Numbered from the stretch's first letter, positions 1 to 8,454 are shown. The stretch is 64,000 nt of DNA from DASRAP01 sp035277145 (GCA_035277145.1 DATELA010000050.1:62001-126000), one strand, 5' to 3'. The notes: generated by a model from the letters alone, not told the origin. Made by a program: numbers and translations.

Positions 1-838
1 CCATCATCGTGAGCACGTCTTTCGCGCGCGCGATGGGGAACACGATCTCTCCGCCGATTACCTGGCGTCGCATCGGATGCAACCTGAATTCGAACGACGT
101 CACGATGCCGAAGTTGCCGCCGCCACCGCGCACGCCCCAGAACAGATCGGGGTTTTCATTCGCGCTCGCGCGTTGCAGCTGACCGTCTGCAGTAACGACC
201 TGCACGCTTTCGAGGTTGTCGATTGCGAGTCCGAACTTGCGCGCGAGCCGTCCAAAGCCGCCGCCTGTTGTCAGGCCGCCGACACCGGTGTGCGACACGG
301 TGCCGAGCGGTGTGACGAGCCCGTGCGCAGTGGCTTCGTGATCGACCGCGCCGAGGAGACTGCCACCGGTGACGAGCGCGCGACGCGCAACGGGATCAAC
401 GCGCACGTCGCGGAATGACGACAGATCGATCTGCATTCCGCGGTCGGTCGTCGATTGTCCCGAGAAACTGTGACCACCGCATTTCACCGCGAGCAGCAAG
501 CCACCGTTATCGCGCGCGAAGTTCACCGCGGTACGCACATCCGCACTGCCACTCGGCTGTACGATGAGTGCGGGGCGTTTGTCGAATGACGGACTCAGAA
601 TGCGGCGCGCGTCGTCATAACCAGCTTCACCGGCGAGCAGAACGCGTCCGCGCAGCGCGGCGCGCAGATCCTTCAGCATGGCGTCGGTCAGCGTAACGGT
701 GCGTCCGTCGCCCGTGATCGCATCGACATTTGGCAGGCGCCGGCTGAACGTTGGCGTCGCTGCCATTGCGTAGCGTCTGGGCAGCGAAAGAGCGGCCGCC
801 GCGGCGGCGGCAGTGCGGATAAAGGAACGGCGCTTCAT
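1..838 (-). CDS. FAD-binding oxidoreductase, BBE/GOOX type (3' end outside window)
   Basis: The C-terminal half lies beyond the left edge; 279 codons are visible. The start ATG (838) gives an N-terminus with KRRSFIRT followed by an alanine-rich hydrophobic stretch, which looks like a Tat signal, so export of a folded flavoprotein is likely. CGGHSFSG (about residues 125-132) matches the GGHS motif whose His carries covalent FAD in berberine-bridge-enzyme relatives. A GGGGNFGIVTSFEF segment matches the family's FAD-binding region. The Cys that makes the second flavin bond in bicovalent members is Val here (VSHTGVGGLTTGGG), so single attachment is expected. The substrate is unknown; relatives oxidise sugars or alcohols with O2. 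The gene follows the metallophosphoesterase by about 106 bp on the same strand. Confidence 0.9.
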   Translation of the reverse strand, partial: MKRRSFIRTAAAAAAALSLPRRYAMAATPTFSRRLPNVDAITGDGRTVTLTDAMLKDLRAALRGRVLLAGEAGYDDARRILSPSFDKRPALIVQPSGSADVRTAVNFARDNGGLLLAVKCGGHSFSGQSTTDRGMQIDLSSFRDVRVDPVARRALVTGGSLLGAVDHEATAHGLVTPLGTVSHTGVGGLTTGGGFGRLARKFGLAIDNLESVQVVTADGQLQRASANENPDLFWGVRGGGGNFGIVTSFEFRLHPMRRQVIGGEIVFPIARAKDVLTMM

Positions 839-944
839 TGCGCGTTCTCCGGTTCAGATGATTTGCGTGTGTACCGATGCGCCTAACTCGCTGGAAAACA
901 TGCAAGCGACTGCCGGAAGTGTCCAGCGCGCCCCGCGACGGCGC

Positions 945-1706
945 TCAGCGAGCTGCCGTGACCGCTCCGCCTGTCTCGATGTAGCTCGCGAACTCATCCG
1001 GCAGTTCGCTGGCGCGAATCGCATTCGCAGTTCGCTGAACGTCGTACGCGACGCGCTCGAACGAGAGCGTGATTGTGCGGGCGGCGTCGACGTCGACACT
1101 GACGAATCCAGCGCGCGGATCACCGTCTTTCGGCCGCCCGACACTTCCTGTGTTCGCGAAATGCACGCCATCCACGACGCGGTGCCACGGCGTGTGCGTG
1201 TGTCCGAACGCGATGAGATCGCCAGGGCGCGCGCCCGCGGCTTCCGCCATTTTCGTGCAAAACGAATCGGGCCGATCTTCGGTCCAGTATGTCACGTTGT
1301 TGAGCGGCGTGCCGTGCACGAGGATGATCGTCGGGCCCGCGACGTGCGCGCCAAGCGGACGAACGTCGAGTCTGAACGGCAGCGCGCCGAGAAACTCGCG
1401 TGAGTCTTCCGAGACATGCTCGAGCGTCCACGCGTAACTCACGTGAGACAGCTCTTCCTGCCGCGGATCTTCATAGCGGCATCCGCAATGCTTGTAGCGC
1501 GTCGCGACGGTGGAATCGTAGTTACCCGAGATTCCCGCGATCTCGCGTTCGCGCAAGCGATCGACGACTTCGTTCGGCCACGGTGCGTAGCCGACGAGGT
1601 CGCCGAGGTGGTACGTCGCGTCGACGCCCATCGCGTCGATCGCGTCGAGGCACGCGTCGAGCGCCGGCAAGTTCGCGTGGATATCTGAAATCAGTGCGTA
1701 GCGCAT
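945..1706 (-). CDS. Metallophosphoesterase (calcineurin-like)
   Basis: 253 residues from ATG 1706, chosen because MRYALISDIHANLPAL is the normal family N-terminus; longer in-frame starts only add shadow sequence. Metal-binding motifs appear in order: D-x-H (SDIHAN, residues 7-9), GDLVGY, GNYD in place of GNHD, VHGTP, and FGHTHTPW. These define a binuclear-metal phosphoesterase of the YfcE/DUF2437-like cytosolic type, but the substrate cannot be read from sequence. Its start lies 16 bp inside the end of the arsN2-like gene, so it is probably translated from the arsenic operon mRNA. The His to Tyr change in the GNHD motif is worth noting; that position is usually a catalytic or metal-site His, so activity may be modified. 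Confidence 0.88.
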   Translation of the reverse strand: MRYALISDIHANLPALDACLDAIDAMGVDATYHLGDLVGYAPWPNEVVDRLREREIAGISGNYDSTVATRYKHCGCRYEDPRQEELSHVSYAWTLEHVSEDSREFLGALPFRLDVRPLGAHVAGPTIILVHGTPLNNVTYWTEDRPDSFCTKMAEAAGARPGDLIAFGHTHTPWHRVVDGVHFANTGSVGRPKDGDPRAGFVSVDVDAARTITLSFERVAYDVQRTANAIRASELPDEFASYIETGGAVTAAR

Positions 1707-2164
1707 ACCCGCCGCATCGCGACCGCAGTTGACGGACACACCGATTTGAACTCGCCCGTGTTCGCGATCGCTTCCGGAACCTCCGTACGATCGATCCGCT
1801 CGAACTGGAACTTCGGGAAGTAATGCTCGGCGGTCATCGTGAGCAGGTACATCGCGCGAATGCCGCGCGATTCCGCGTCGCTCACGAGCGACTGCACGAG
1901 CTGACGTCCGACACCGGCACTGCGCCACTGTGCATCCACCGCGACGGAACGGAGGAGCGCGTCGTCGCAACACACCTCGAGTCCGGCAACACCCACGATG
2001 TCCGACTCGTGCACCGCAACGACGAACTCATGCGGTGCGGTGCCGATCATCTCGCGCACGCCATCCGTCGGCAATTCAGATGCGCGCAGCAACCGTTCGA
2101 TATCACGAACGTCTGCCGGGGTCGCGTGGCGAACGGTTGCGGCTGCGTGCATGCTCGCGCTCAT
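1691..2164 (-). CDS. arsN2: GNAT N-acetyltransferase, ArsN2-like
   Basis: A GNAT-fold acetyltransferase of 157 residues. The start is taken at ATG 2164, which overlaps the arsM stop as ATGA; the frame stays open nine codons further upstream, inside arsM. The acetyl-CoA pyrophosphate-binding motif RSAGVGRQLV (R-x-x-G-x-G) follows the LLRSVAVD strand, and the C-terminal YFPKFQFERI stretch is typical of the ArsN/ArsN2 group. That group is associated with arsenic operons and acetylates organoarsenical amines or related compounds. Assignment rests on this similarity plus position directly after arsM and arsR; a generic GNAT is the alternative. Its end overlaps the next gene by 16 bp. Confidence 0.82.
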   Translation of the reverse strand: MSASMHAAATVRHATPADVRDIERLLRASELPTDGVREMIGTAPHEFVVAVHESDIVGVAGLEVCCDDALLRSVAVDAQWRSAGVGRQLVQSLVSDAESRGIRAMYLLTMTAEHYFPKFQFERIDRTEVPEAIANTGEFKSVCPSTAVAMRRVCATH

Positions 2165-3090
2165 GAGCAGCACTCGTCTGAACAGCCGCACGCGCGTGTC
2201 TTGACCGGCGCGTGTTTTCGCGGCGCGGGTGTTCCGGGCTTTGTTGCGCGGACAAATCCACTCATGATCTTCCCTTCAACAGCGTCAGCGAGCGCGGGAT
2301 CGAGTCCAGTGCCTTCGAGCAACGACGCAGCGTCGTCGCGCGAATAGACGCGCGTTGGTTCGATAGTTGCGTTGGCGAATCCGACGTCGCCGAGCATGTT
2401 GATGAACTCGCGCTCTTCGAGAGCGCCCGCGACGCATCCGGTCCACATCGGCATGCTTGCGCGCACGGCGTCTGGCAAACCTTCGCGCACGATCACGTCG
2501 CTGACTGCGAAGCGTCCGCCAGGGCGCAGCACGCGCAGTGCTTCCGCGAGGACTTTGCGTTTGTCGCTCGACAAGTTGATGACGCAGTTCGAGATGATGA
2601 CGTCGACCGAATTCGCCGGCAGCGGAATCGATTCGATGTGTCCTTTCAGGAACTCGACATTCGTTGCACCCGCGCGCTCTGTGTTTGCCATGGCGAGCGT
2701 GAGCATCTCGTCGGTCATGTCGAGCCCGTACGCTTTGCCGCTTGGTCCGACGCGTTTTGCGGAGAGCAACACGTCGATGCCGCCGCCCGATCCAAGGTCC
2801 AGTACGGTTTCGCCCTCAGCGAGTTCTGCGAGCGCGGTAGGGTTACCGCAGCCGAGCGATGCGAGCAACGCTTCCTGCGGAAGGCCGGCCGTTTGTCCTG
2901 CCTCGTACAAGTCGGCAGTGATGGGATCCCACGTTTCGGTACTCGTGCCGCAGCATCCACTGGAACCGCCGGATCTGCAACAGGACGCTGGTGATGTCGC
3001 GCCGTCGGAGACGGATTGCGCGATTGCGCCATAACGCGTGCGCACAGTATCACGCAGTGCGTCGATTGAAACCGCCGATGTATTGCTCAT
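2161..3090 (-). CDS. arsM: Arsenite S-adenosylmethionine methyltransferase ArsM
   Basis: Methylates As(III) with SAM to methylated arsenicals in the cytosol. It is 309 residues from ATG 3090, preceded by a GAGG ribosome site (CGCGAGGCAACACC). The SAM motif I is DLGSGGGIDVLL, followed by YGLDMTDEML. The arsenic-binding cysteines are in place: SNCVINLSSDK and TGCVAGALEE carry the two conserved ones, with Cys pairs near the N-terminus (ASCC, GCCG) and a Cys-rich tail (CGCSDECCS) common in ArsM. It is followed with ATGA overlap by the arsN2-like gene. A 16-bp ArsR-type operator lies 20 bp upstream of the start, so it can probably be controlled separately from arsR. Confidence 0.95.
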   Translation of the reverse strand: MSNTSAVSIDALRDTVRTRYGAIAQSVSDGATSPASCCRSGGSSGCCGTSTETWDPITADLYEAGQTAGLPQEALLASLGCGNPTALAELAEGETVLDLGSGGGIDVLLSAKRVGPSGKAYGLDMTDEMLTLAMANTERAGATNVEFLKGHIESIPLPANSVDVIISNCVINLSSDKRKVLAEALRVLRPGGRFAVSDVIVREGLPDAVRASMPMWTGCVAGALEEREFINMLGDVGFANATIEPTRVYSRDDAASLLEGTGLDPALADAVEGKIMSGFVRATKPGTPAPRKHAPVKTRACGCSDECCS

Positions 3091-3109
3091 GGTGTTGCCT
3101 CGCGTGTCA

Positions 3110-3125
3110 ATCAAAAAACGTTGAT
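3110..3125. promoter_or_regulatory. ArsR operator candidate upstream of arsM
   Basis: ATCAA-AAAACG-TTGAT: perfect 5-bp arms around six bases, the same pattern as the site before arsR. It sits between the arsR stop and the arsM start, 20 bp ahead of the arsM ATG. No convincing -35/-10 pair was seen beside it, so it may act as a roadblock or belong to a weak internal promoter. Confidence 0.72.
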
Positions 3126-3147
3126 GGGTTGGACAAAAGAAAACACG

Positions 3148-3477
3148 TCAGTCGCAGCACGCGTTCGCGGCCACGACTTTGAGCATGCGCTTGGTCGGCT
3201 TGAGTTCGCTCAGCACTTGTGTTGCGTCGGCGAAGACTTCGGGCCGCAGCGAGTAGTAATTCCAGCGTCCCTCGCGGCGGTCGTTCAGAAAACCTGCGTC
3301 CTTCAAAACTTTCAAGTGGAAGGAGAGGCGCGATTGCGCTGCGTCGAGCTGGGCCTGCAACTCACACACGCAGCGCTCGCCGTCGGTGAGCATATCGATG
3401 AGGGCGAGGCGCGTTTCGTCGGACAGCGCGTGGAAGACGCGCGCGGCGCGGGTGAGATCGGTCGTGGCAGCGGTCAC
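3148..3477 (-). CDS. arsR: ArsR-family As(III)-responsive repressor
   Basis: A 109-residue winged-helix repressor. ERCVCEL matches the ELCVCDL metal-binding box of classical ArsR, where Cys residues in the DNA-binding region bind As(III) and release DNA. The recognition helix region is SRLSFHLKVLKDAGF, followed by the wing EGRWNYYSL. The C-terminus has two more Cys (ACCD). The start is GTG (3477). There is no Shine-Dalgarno sequence, but the -10 candidate ends six bases before this GTG, so a leaderless transcript is plausible. It regulates itself and arsM-arsN2 if the two ATCAA-N6-TTGAT sites are its operators. Confidence 0.93.
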   Translation of the reverse strand: MTAATTDLTRAARVFHALSDETRLALIDMLTDGERCVCELQAQLDAAQSRLSFHLKVLKDAGFLNDRREGRWNYYSLRPEVFADATQVLSELKPTKRMLKVVAANACCD

Positions 3478-3483
3478 GTCATC

Positions 3484-3511
3484 AACGTATCAACGTTTAT
3501 TGATTCGTCAA
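3484..3511 (-). promoter_or_regulatory. arsR promoter with operator in the spacer
   Basis: Read on the minus strand: -35 TTGACG (3511-3506), 16-bp spacer, -10 TACGTT (3489-3484). The operator ATCAATAAACGTTGAT (3489-3504) fills the spacer, which fits steric repression. Predicted transcription starts at or next to the GTG of arsR. The direct repeat ATCAACGT occurs twice at 3481-3496. The -35 overlaps the stop codon of the upstream cytochrome gene. Confidence 0.65.
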
Positions 3512-4482
3512 GTCCCCACCGGGGCGACCTGCGGAAGTGATTGCAAATACATCCACAACGCCTCGATCTCCACATCCTTCATCTTGTTCGCGTACGGCGC
3601 CAGGCCGCTCATTGGCGGTTTGAGATCAGTTCCGTCGGGCCGCTTCGCGGTGCGCAGCGTGGCCTTGAACTGTTCGAGCGTCCATTTGCCGAGCGCGTCG
3701 GGGTGCGACGTGAGATTCTTCGCAGGTGGCCACGAGGGATCTGCGCCGACGATGGGACCGCCGGCGAATGACGCTTGATGGCAGCCCGAACACACCATCG
3801 CGACGTGTTTGCCGAACTCGACGCTCGCGACGGCCGCGGGCGGTAGCGTTGTGTGCGTCACGTTGTGATCGGTGATGACATCAGCGGCGAGCTGCATCTT
3901 GCCCGTCGCCACGAGAAACTTGCCCAGCGGTCCGAGCGTGACCGGCGGAACGGTACTGTCGACGTTCGGTTGCGTGCGGATGTACGCGACGATGTCGGAC
4001 AATTCCTGATCGCTCATCTCCACGAAATCCTGCGACGGCATGGAGCCAGGATTTCCGCCCGCTTTGATGCCGTGCCGGACGATGTGATCCCAATCGACCG
4101 CTTTGTAATTCGTGGTGCGCGACCCCGCGCCGAGCGTGATGTTCGGGCCGAGAAAGCGTCCGATGATTGCTGCATCGATCATCGTCCCGCCGCCGAAGTT
4201 TGCGCCGTGGCACTCTATGCACGCATAGCGCGATTCGACGAGATGTTTGCCGCGCTCGGCCGCGTGCGACAGTGCGAGCTTCGCCGCGGAGTCGGGGGTG
4301 AGCTTGAGGCGTTTGACGACGCTATCGTCGAGCGGGAACGGAATCGGAAAGTCGACGGTGTGCGCGCTCATCGTGCGCGACATGAGCGACTTCGCTTTTG
4401 AGCCGGCCCAGAAATACCCGGCGGCGGCGGCGACGATCACGAGTGCGAGGAGACCGCCAAGGATCTTCAGGAGCTTCTTCAT
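3508..4482 (-). CDS. Membrane-anchored diheme c-type cytochrome
   Basis: 324 residues. A single N-terminal hydrophobic segment (about residues 8-27) serves as anchor or uncleaved signal, with the rest in the periplasm. Two class I cytochrome c domains follow. The first heme site is CIECH (Cys88, Cys91, His92) with a likely Met ligand in GGNPGSMPSQ. The second is CSGCH (Cys231, Cys234, His235) with a likely Met in LKPPMSGL. Domain layout resembles diheme electron carriers that feed alcohol or sugar dehydrogenases, but no partner dehydrogenase is adjacent. It ends 30 bp before arsR and is probably a separate transcription unit. Confidence 0.88.
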   Translation of the reverse strand: MKKLLKILGGLLALVIVAAAAGYFWAGSKAKSLMSRTMSAHTVDFPIPFPLDDSVVKRLKLTPDSAAKLALSHAAERGKHLVESRYACIECHGANFGGGTMIDAAIIGRFLGPNITLGAGSRTTNYKAVDWDHIVRHGIKAGGNPGSMPSQDFVEMSDQELSDIVAYIRTQPNVDSTVPPVTLGPLGKFLVATGKMQLAADVITDHNVTHTTLPPAAVASVEFGKHVAMVCSGCHQASFAGGPIVGADPSWPPAKNLTSHPDALGKWTLEQFKATLRTAKRPDGTDLKPPMSGLAPYANKMKDVEIEALWMYLQSLPQVAPVGT

Positions 4483-4519
4483 GTGAATGCGGGTGCGGTC
4501 GAGGTTTCAAACGCTCCGT

Positions 4520-5659
4520 TCAGTTTCGCACGATTCGCAGCGAAACGAGATACGCCAACCCATCTTCATCCGACACAAACGCAAGAATGCGCTCATTGGT
4601 AACAACCGGTGCTGGGGACCGGCGAAAAACCATCGGCGTATCCAATTCCGCGATCTGAACACCTCGATTACTGAAGATCTCGAGCCGCCGACCCGGACGA
4701 TCGGTGTAACGCTCGACCCACAGGCGTTGCGCTGGGTCGACGTACAGCGCGTCGTACGCGGGATACTCGCGCGGAATCTTGCTCACGTCCGCCGTCATGC
4801 CGCGGCGTGCGGCTGCTTGCTGCACGCGCACGACGTCCGAGTCGCGCGTGGCCGACGGAACTGCAATCCGTGCGCCTTTGAGCTGAATGCTGACGTCGCC
4901 TTCGCATTTACCTGCGGGCGTGCGCCTGATTGTCGCGTAACCCGGAAACGTCCCGGCCCAACCGGCACCGTCGCTGGCGGTGGCCACCGGCGTTCCGGGA
5001 GACGCGTTCGGAATCAGCATTGTCGTGCCGCCAGACGCGTTGACGAACCTGAACCGGAGGTTGTCGGGATCCGGTCGATCCGCCAACGCGCAGGCTGGCG
5101 GCATCACCGTATCGATGCGACTGAAATCCAGCGACCACACTCTTCGTGCCGGTGTGCTTTGAGCGTCACCACCCTTGCGAACCGAGACGTACTCGTCGAG
5201 CAATCCGGCGCTATTGAAATACGCACTCCAGACGTAGCCGTAGCCCCAGAGGTTCGTCATGGGAATGGTCTTCACAAAATCGCCAGACGACGAGTACAGC
5301 GTGAAACGATTGTTGCCTTGCGGATCATTCACGATGATCTCACCGCGCGGTGATACCAACACGCCATTCGCATCGGACATTTCACCAGGGCCCGCGCCCT
5401 TCCGTCCGACCGTCCGCATTGGTTTTCCGTCAGCGCCGAGGATGTGCAGCTTCTGATCTTTGGCGTCGAGCACGACAATACGTCCGTCGGCAAACACCGC
5501 GAGTCCGCGAACATCTGTGAACGAATGCGGGCCTTCGACTTCTCCGCCGACTCGCCACTCTTCAACGAGGCGCCACTTAGCGGGCTGCTGTGCAGCGAGA
5601 GTGGGTGCATTCGCCATGAGCACAGCGATTGTCACGACGCCCTTGCATATCAGTTTCAT
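4520..5659 (-). CDS. Secreted 6-bladed beta-propeller protein
   Basis: 379 residues with a signal peptide (MKLICKGVVTIAVLMA to ...LAAQQ). The start ATG follows GAGGAG at a 6-bp gap. The body has NHL/6-blade-like strand repeats such as GLAVFADGRIVVLDAKDQ and GVLVSPRGEIIVNDPQGN, each followed by a GxGPGE-type turn (GRKGAGPGEM). This architecture is common as paralogous secreted proteins in Gemmatimonadota and Bacteroidota, often with unknown ligand. It probably acts in the periplasm or at the cell surface. No enzymatic residues can be assigned. Confidence 0.8.
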   Translation of the reverse strand: MKLICKGVVTIAVLMANAPTLAAQQPAKWRLVEEWRVGGEVEGPHSFTDVRGLAVFADGRIVVLDAKDQKLHILGADGKPMRTVGRKGAGPGEMSDANGVLVSPRGEIIVNDPQGNNRFTLYSSSGDFVKTIPMTNLWGYGYVWSAYFNSAGLLDEYVSVRKGGDAQSTPARRVWSLDFSRIDTVMPPACALADRPDPDNLRFRFVNASGGTTMLIPNASPGTPVATASDGAGWAGTFPGYATIRRTPAGKCEGDVSIQLKGARIAVPSATRDSDVVRVQQAAARRGMTADVSKIPREYPAYDALYVDPAQRLWVERYTDRPGRRLEIFSNRGVQIAELDTPMVFRRSPAPVVTNERILAFVSDEDGLAYLVSLRIVRN

Positions 5660-5789
5660 CGATACTCCTCAGGGAAGACTCGGCGCGAGTCGTGAAAGTT
5701 GTGTGTACAAAACAGGATAGGCCAGATTGAATCCCGCCGCGTGACGAGCCGTAGTGTCCGCAGCCTTACACCAGCCTTACCCAATCGCG

Positions 5790-6839
5790 ATGTATTCCGT
5801 CTGCATCTTCTGCACCAAACCACTCGGCACCAACGAATCGCTCGAGGCATTCCCGGTCGGGACGCGCATTGCATTCGACGCTGCGCGCGGACGCTTGTGG
5901 GTCGTGTGCCGGTCGTGCGAACGCTGGAACCTCTCGCCGCTCGACGAACGCTGGGAAGCAGTTGAACAAGCGGAGCGTGCATATCGCGACACACGAACGC
6001 GCGTAGCGACCGAAAACATCGGACTCGCGAAACTGCGCGACGGGACGACACTCGTGCGCATCGGCGAACCACTGCGACCCGAATTCGCGGCGTGGCGCTA
6101 CGGCGATCAATTCGGACGCCGGCGCACGCGCGCGTTACTCGTGGCCGGCGCGGGCATCGCTGCGGTCGCTGGCGTCACGATTGGTGGAATTGCCGCCGGC
6201 ATCGGCATGGGTGCGTTTGGCGGAATGTTCTACAACGGCGGCCGTGCGCTCATCGGCGGCGATCCAGAGCGTGTCGTTGCCAAAATCCGCGGTACAGACG
6301 GGCGCGCCATGCGCGTGCGACGGCGCCACCTCGGCGAGACGTTCCTGCACCGAATTGATGAGGAGCTCGCGTTGCGCGTGCGCTTCATAGACGGAGAAGC
6401 GCAGCTGACTGGGCGTGAAGCAGCACGCGTTGCGGCGATTCTGATTCCCAAGGTGAATCGCTACGGTGGCAATCGCCAAATGGTCGCGGACGCGGTGCGG
6501 GAAATCGAAGCGTCGGGCGGCCCTGATGCGTTGGTGTCACGCCTGGCCGACGCGGGACCGGCGTTCATGGAACCGCTCAAGGTCACGCGCCGCTCGCGAT
6601 GGAATGGGTTTCGCGGCTTCGACAAGCACGGCCTATACGGACTCACGAGACCTCAGCGGCTCGCGCTCGAGATGTCGCTGCACGAAGAAGCGGAACGCCG
6701 AGCGCTCCAAGGTGAATTACAAGAGCTGGAGCGGGCCTGGCGCGACGCCGAGGAGATCGCGGGAATCTCGGACAACATGTTCGTGCCGCAGTCGGTGGAA
6801 GAGCGGGTGAAGGAGCTGAAGGGAGCCAGTTCGAAGTAG
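5790..6839 (+). CDS. Conserved protein with N-terminal zinc-ribbon and glycine-rich membrane-like segment
   Basis: 349 residues if translation starts at MYSVCIFC (5790); an in-frame ATG at 5754 would add 12. Cys pairs CIFC (near residue 5) and CRSC (near residue 41) form a likely zinc ribbon. A stretch at about residues 113-145, ALLVAGAGIAAVAGV followed by GGIAAGIGMGAFGGMF, looks like a glycine-zipper hydrophobic hairpin. The charged C-terminus (EEAERRALQGELQELERA) is predicted to be helical or coiled-coil. No enzyme motif was recognised. It stands alone between a divergent neighbour and ompA. The clear coding bias and length favour a real gene, of unknown function. Confidence 0.75.
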   Translation: MYSVCIFCTKPLGTNESLEAFPVGTRIAFDAARGRLWVVCRSCERWNLSPLDERWEAVEQAERAYRDTRTRVATENIGLAKLRDGTTLVRIGEPLRPEFAAWRYGDQFGRRRTRALLVAGAGIAAVAGVTIGGIAAGIGMGAFGGMFYNGGRALIGGDPERVVAKIRGTDGRAMRVRRRHLGETFLHRIDEELALRVRFIDGEAQLTGREAARVAAILIPKVNRYGGNRQMVADAVREIEASGGPDALVSRLADAGPAFMEPLKVTRRSRWNGFRGFDKHGLYGLTRPQRLALEMSLHEEAERRALQGELQELERAWRDAEEIAGISDNMFVPQSVEERVKELKGASSK

Positions 6840-6922
6840 CTGCCTGCCCTGCGGTGTTGTGGGGCGCCGACGACGGACGGCGGCGAAGGTGCAGTTCCCC
6901 ACATCTATAAGAAGGAGTGCGT

Positions 6923-8380
6923 ATGCGCTCACTCGCAGCGGTAGCGCTCGGGCTGACGCTCAGCGTCAGTCCACTGTGCGCTCAGCGGGCAGGCACGATC
7001 GATTTCGGCGCGCACGGCCGGTATTCGATTCTCGACGACGATATTGGCGCGGAAAACGGCGCCGGGGTTGGCGGACGCGTCGGCCTTTTTATCCTGCGCA
7101 ACATTGCGCTCGAATTCGAGTTCGACCGATTCGCGGCCCGCGCGCCGGGTCAGGATCTCAAGTTGCAGCCGGCGTATCTGCGCCTCGCGTATCACAAGCC
7201 GATGGGAGAAAGCTGGGCCGGCATTGTTGGTGCCGCGTGGCTTCGCGACCGCTCGCAACCGCTCTCAGGCGGAGAGTTTACCGACAACGGCTACAGTCTC
7301 AACGCGGGTCTGCAGCGCAAGCTCGGCGGCGCGCTGTCGTTGCGCGCCGATGCAATCGGCGATGTGGTGATGAGTCCGTACATGGAAACGCCGGCCGCGG
7401 ACTACAAGACCGGAAACATTCACGTCAATCTCGGGCTCAACTGGCGCATTGGCGGCGGCCCGGGTGATGCGGACCGCGATGGTGTGCGCGACAATGTCGA
7501 TGCGTGCGCGAATACACTGCGCGGAGAAACGGTCGACGCGCGCGGTTGCGTTCCGCCGAAAGACGCGGATGGCGACGGTGTTGTGGATCCGAGCGATCGC
7601 TGCGCAAATACGCCGGCGGGAACGCAAGTCGACGCGAACGGTTGTCCGCGCGATGCCGATGGCGATGGCGTTACTGACGCGAATGATCGCTGCGCAAACA
7701 CGCCTGCGGGTACGCGTGTAAACGCGACGGGTTGTCCGCTCGACACTGATGGCGATGGCATCACCGACAACGCGGATCGCTGTGCGGGCACGCCGACGGG
7801 AACGCGCGTCGATTCGAATGGCTGTCCCGTTCCGGTGGACAGCGACGGGGACGGAGTGCTCGATACGGCTGACGCGTGTGCAAACACACCGCGTGGAACG
7901 CCGGTCGATGGCACCGGATGTCCGTTGCCGAAAGACGCGGACGATGACTCGATCACCGATGACAAAGATGCGTGTCCGGGCACCGCACCTGGCGTGCGCG
8001 TCGATGCGCGCGGATGCGCGATCATCTTTGAGGAAGGACGCAAGAACGTCGTACTCGAGGGTGTGACGTTTGCATCGGGTAAGGCCGAGCTCACGGCCGG
8101 ATCGATGACCACGCTCGATCGCGTTGCGGAGTCGCTCGTGAACGTGAAAGACGTGAATGTCGAAGTCGCGGGCTACACGGACAACACAGGAACGCGGGCG
8201 GTGAACATTCGGCTGTCGGCGTCGCGTGCGGCGGCGGTGCGAGACTATCTGGTGAAGAAGGGTGTGGATGCCGCGCGCATTACCGCGCGTGGTTACGGGC
8301 CCGAAGCGCCGATCGCGCCGAATACAACCGCGGCGGGGCGGGCGCAGAATCGCCGCGTAGAACTGAAAAGAACGAACTAG
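6923..8380 (+). CDS. OmpA-family outer-membrane protein with thrombospondin type 3 repeats
   Basis: 485 residues from ATG 6923, six bases after AAGAAGGAG; a GTG at 6917 lies inside that ribosome site. There is a signal peptide, then an N-terminal beta-barrel-like domain (about 25-180), then six Asp-rich repeats of the DxDxDGVxDxxDxC-NTPxGxxVDxxGC type (about 185-365), expected to bind calcium. The C-terminal OmpA domain (about 375-485) includes YTDNTGTRAVNIRLSASRA, which binds peptidoglycan. It therefore links outer membrane and cell wall. It probably ends at the hairpin at 8400. Confidence 0.92.
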   Translation: MRSLAAVALGLTLSVSPLCAQRAGTIDFGAHGRYSILDDDIGAENGAGVGGRVGLFILRNIALEFEFDRFAARAPGQDLKLQPAYLRLAYHKPMGESWAGIVGAAWLRDRSQPLSGGEFTDNGYSLNAGLQRKLGGALSLRADAIGDVVMSPYMETPAADYKTGNIHVNLGLNWRIGGGPGDADRDGVRDNVDACANTLRGETVDARGCVPPKDADGDGVVDPSDRCANTPAGTQVDANGCPRDADGDGVTDANDRCANTPAGTRVNATGCPLDTDGDGITDNADRCAGTPTGTRVDSNGCPVPVDSDGDGVLDTADACANTPRGTPVDGTGCPLPKDADDDSITDDKDACPGTAPGVRVDARGCAIIFEEGRKNVVLEGVTFASGKAELTAGSMTTLDRVAESLVNVKDVNVEVAGYTDNTGTRAVNIRLSASRAAAVRDYLVKKGVDAARITARGYGPEAPIAPNTTAAGRAQNRRVELKRTN

Positions 8381-8399
8381 TTAGTTACGAGTGAAAGTA

Positions 8400-8434
8400 G
8401 AACCGCCGCTCGGCATGGTGCCGGGCGGCGGTTC
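8400..8434 (+). terminator. Intrinsic terminator-like hairpin after ompA-like gene
   Basis: Perfect 10-bp arms GAACCGCCGC / GCGGCGGTTC, with an inner CGGC/GCCG pairing in the loop, followed by TTGCTTC. It lies 20 bp after the stop codon. The T-run is poor, so strength is uncertain. Confidence 0.6.
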
Positions 8435-8454
8435 TTGCTTCGCAGACGACCGCC

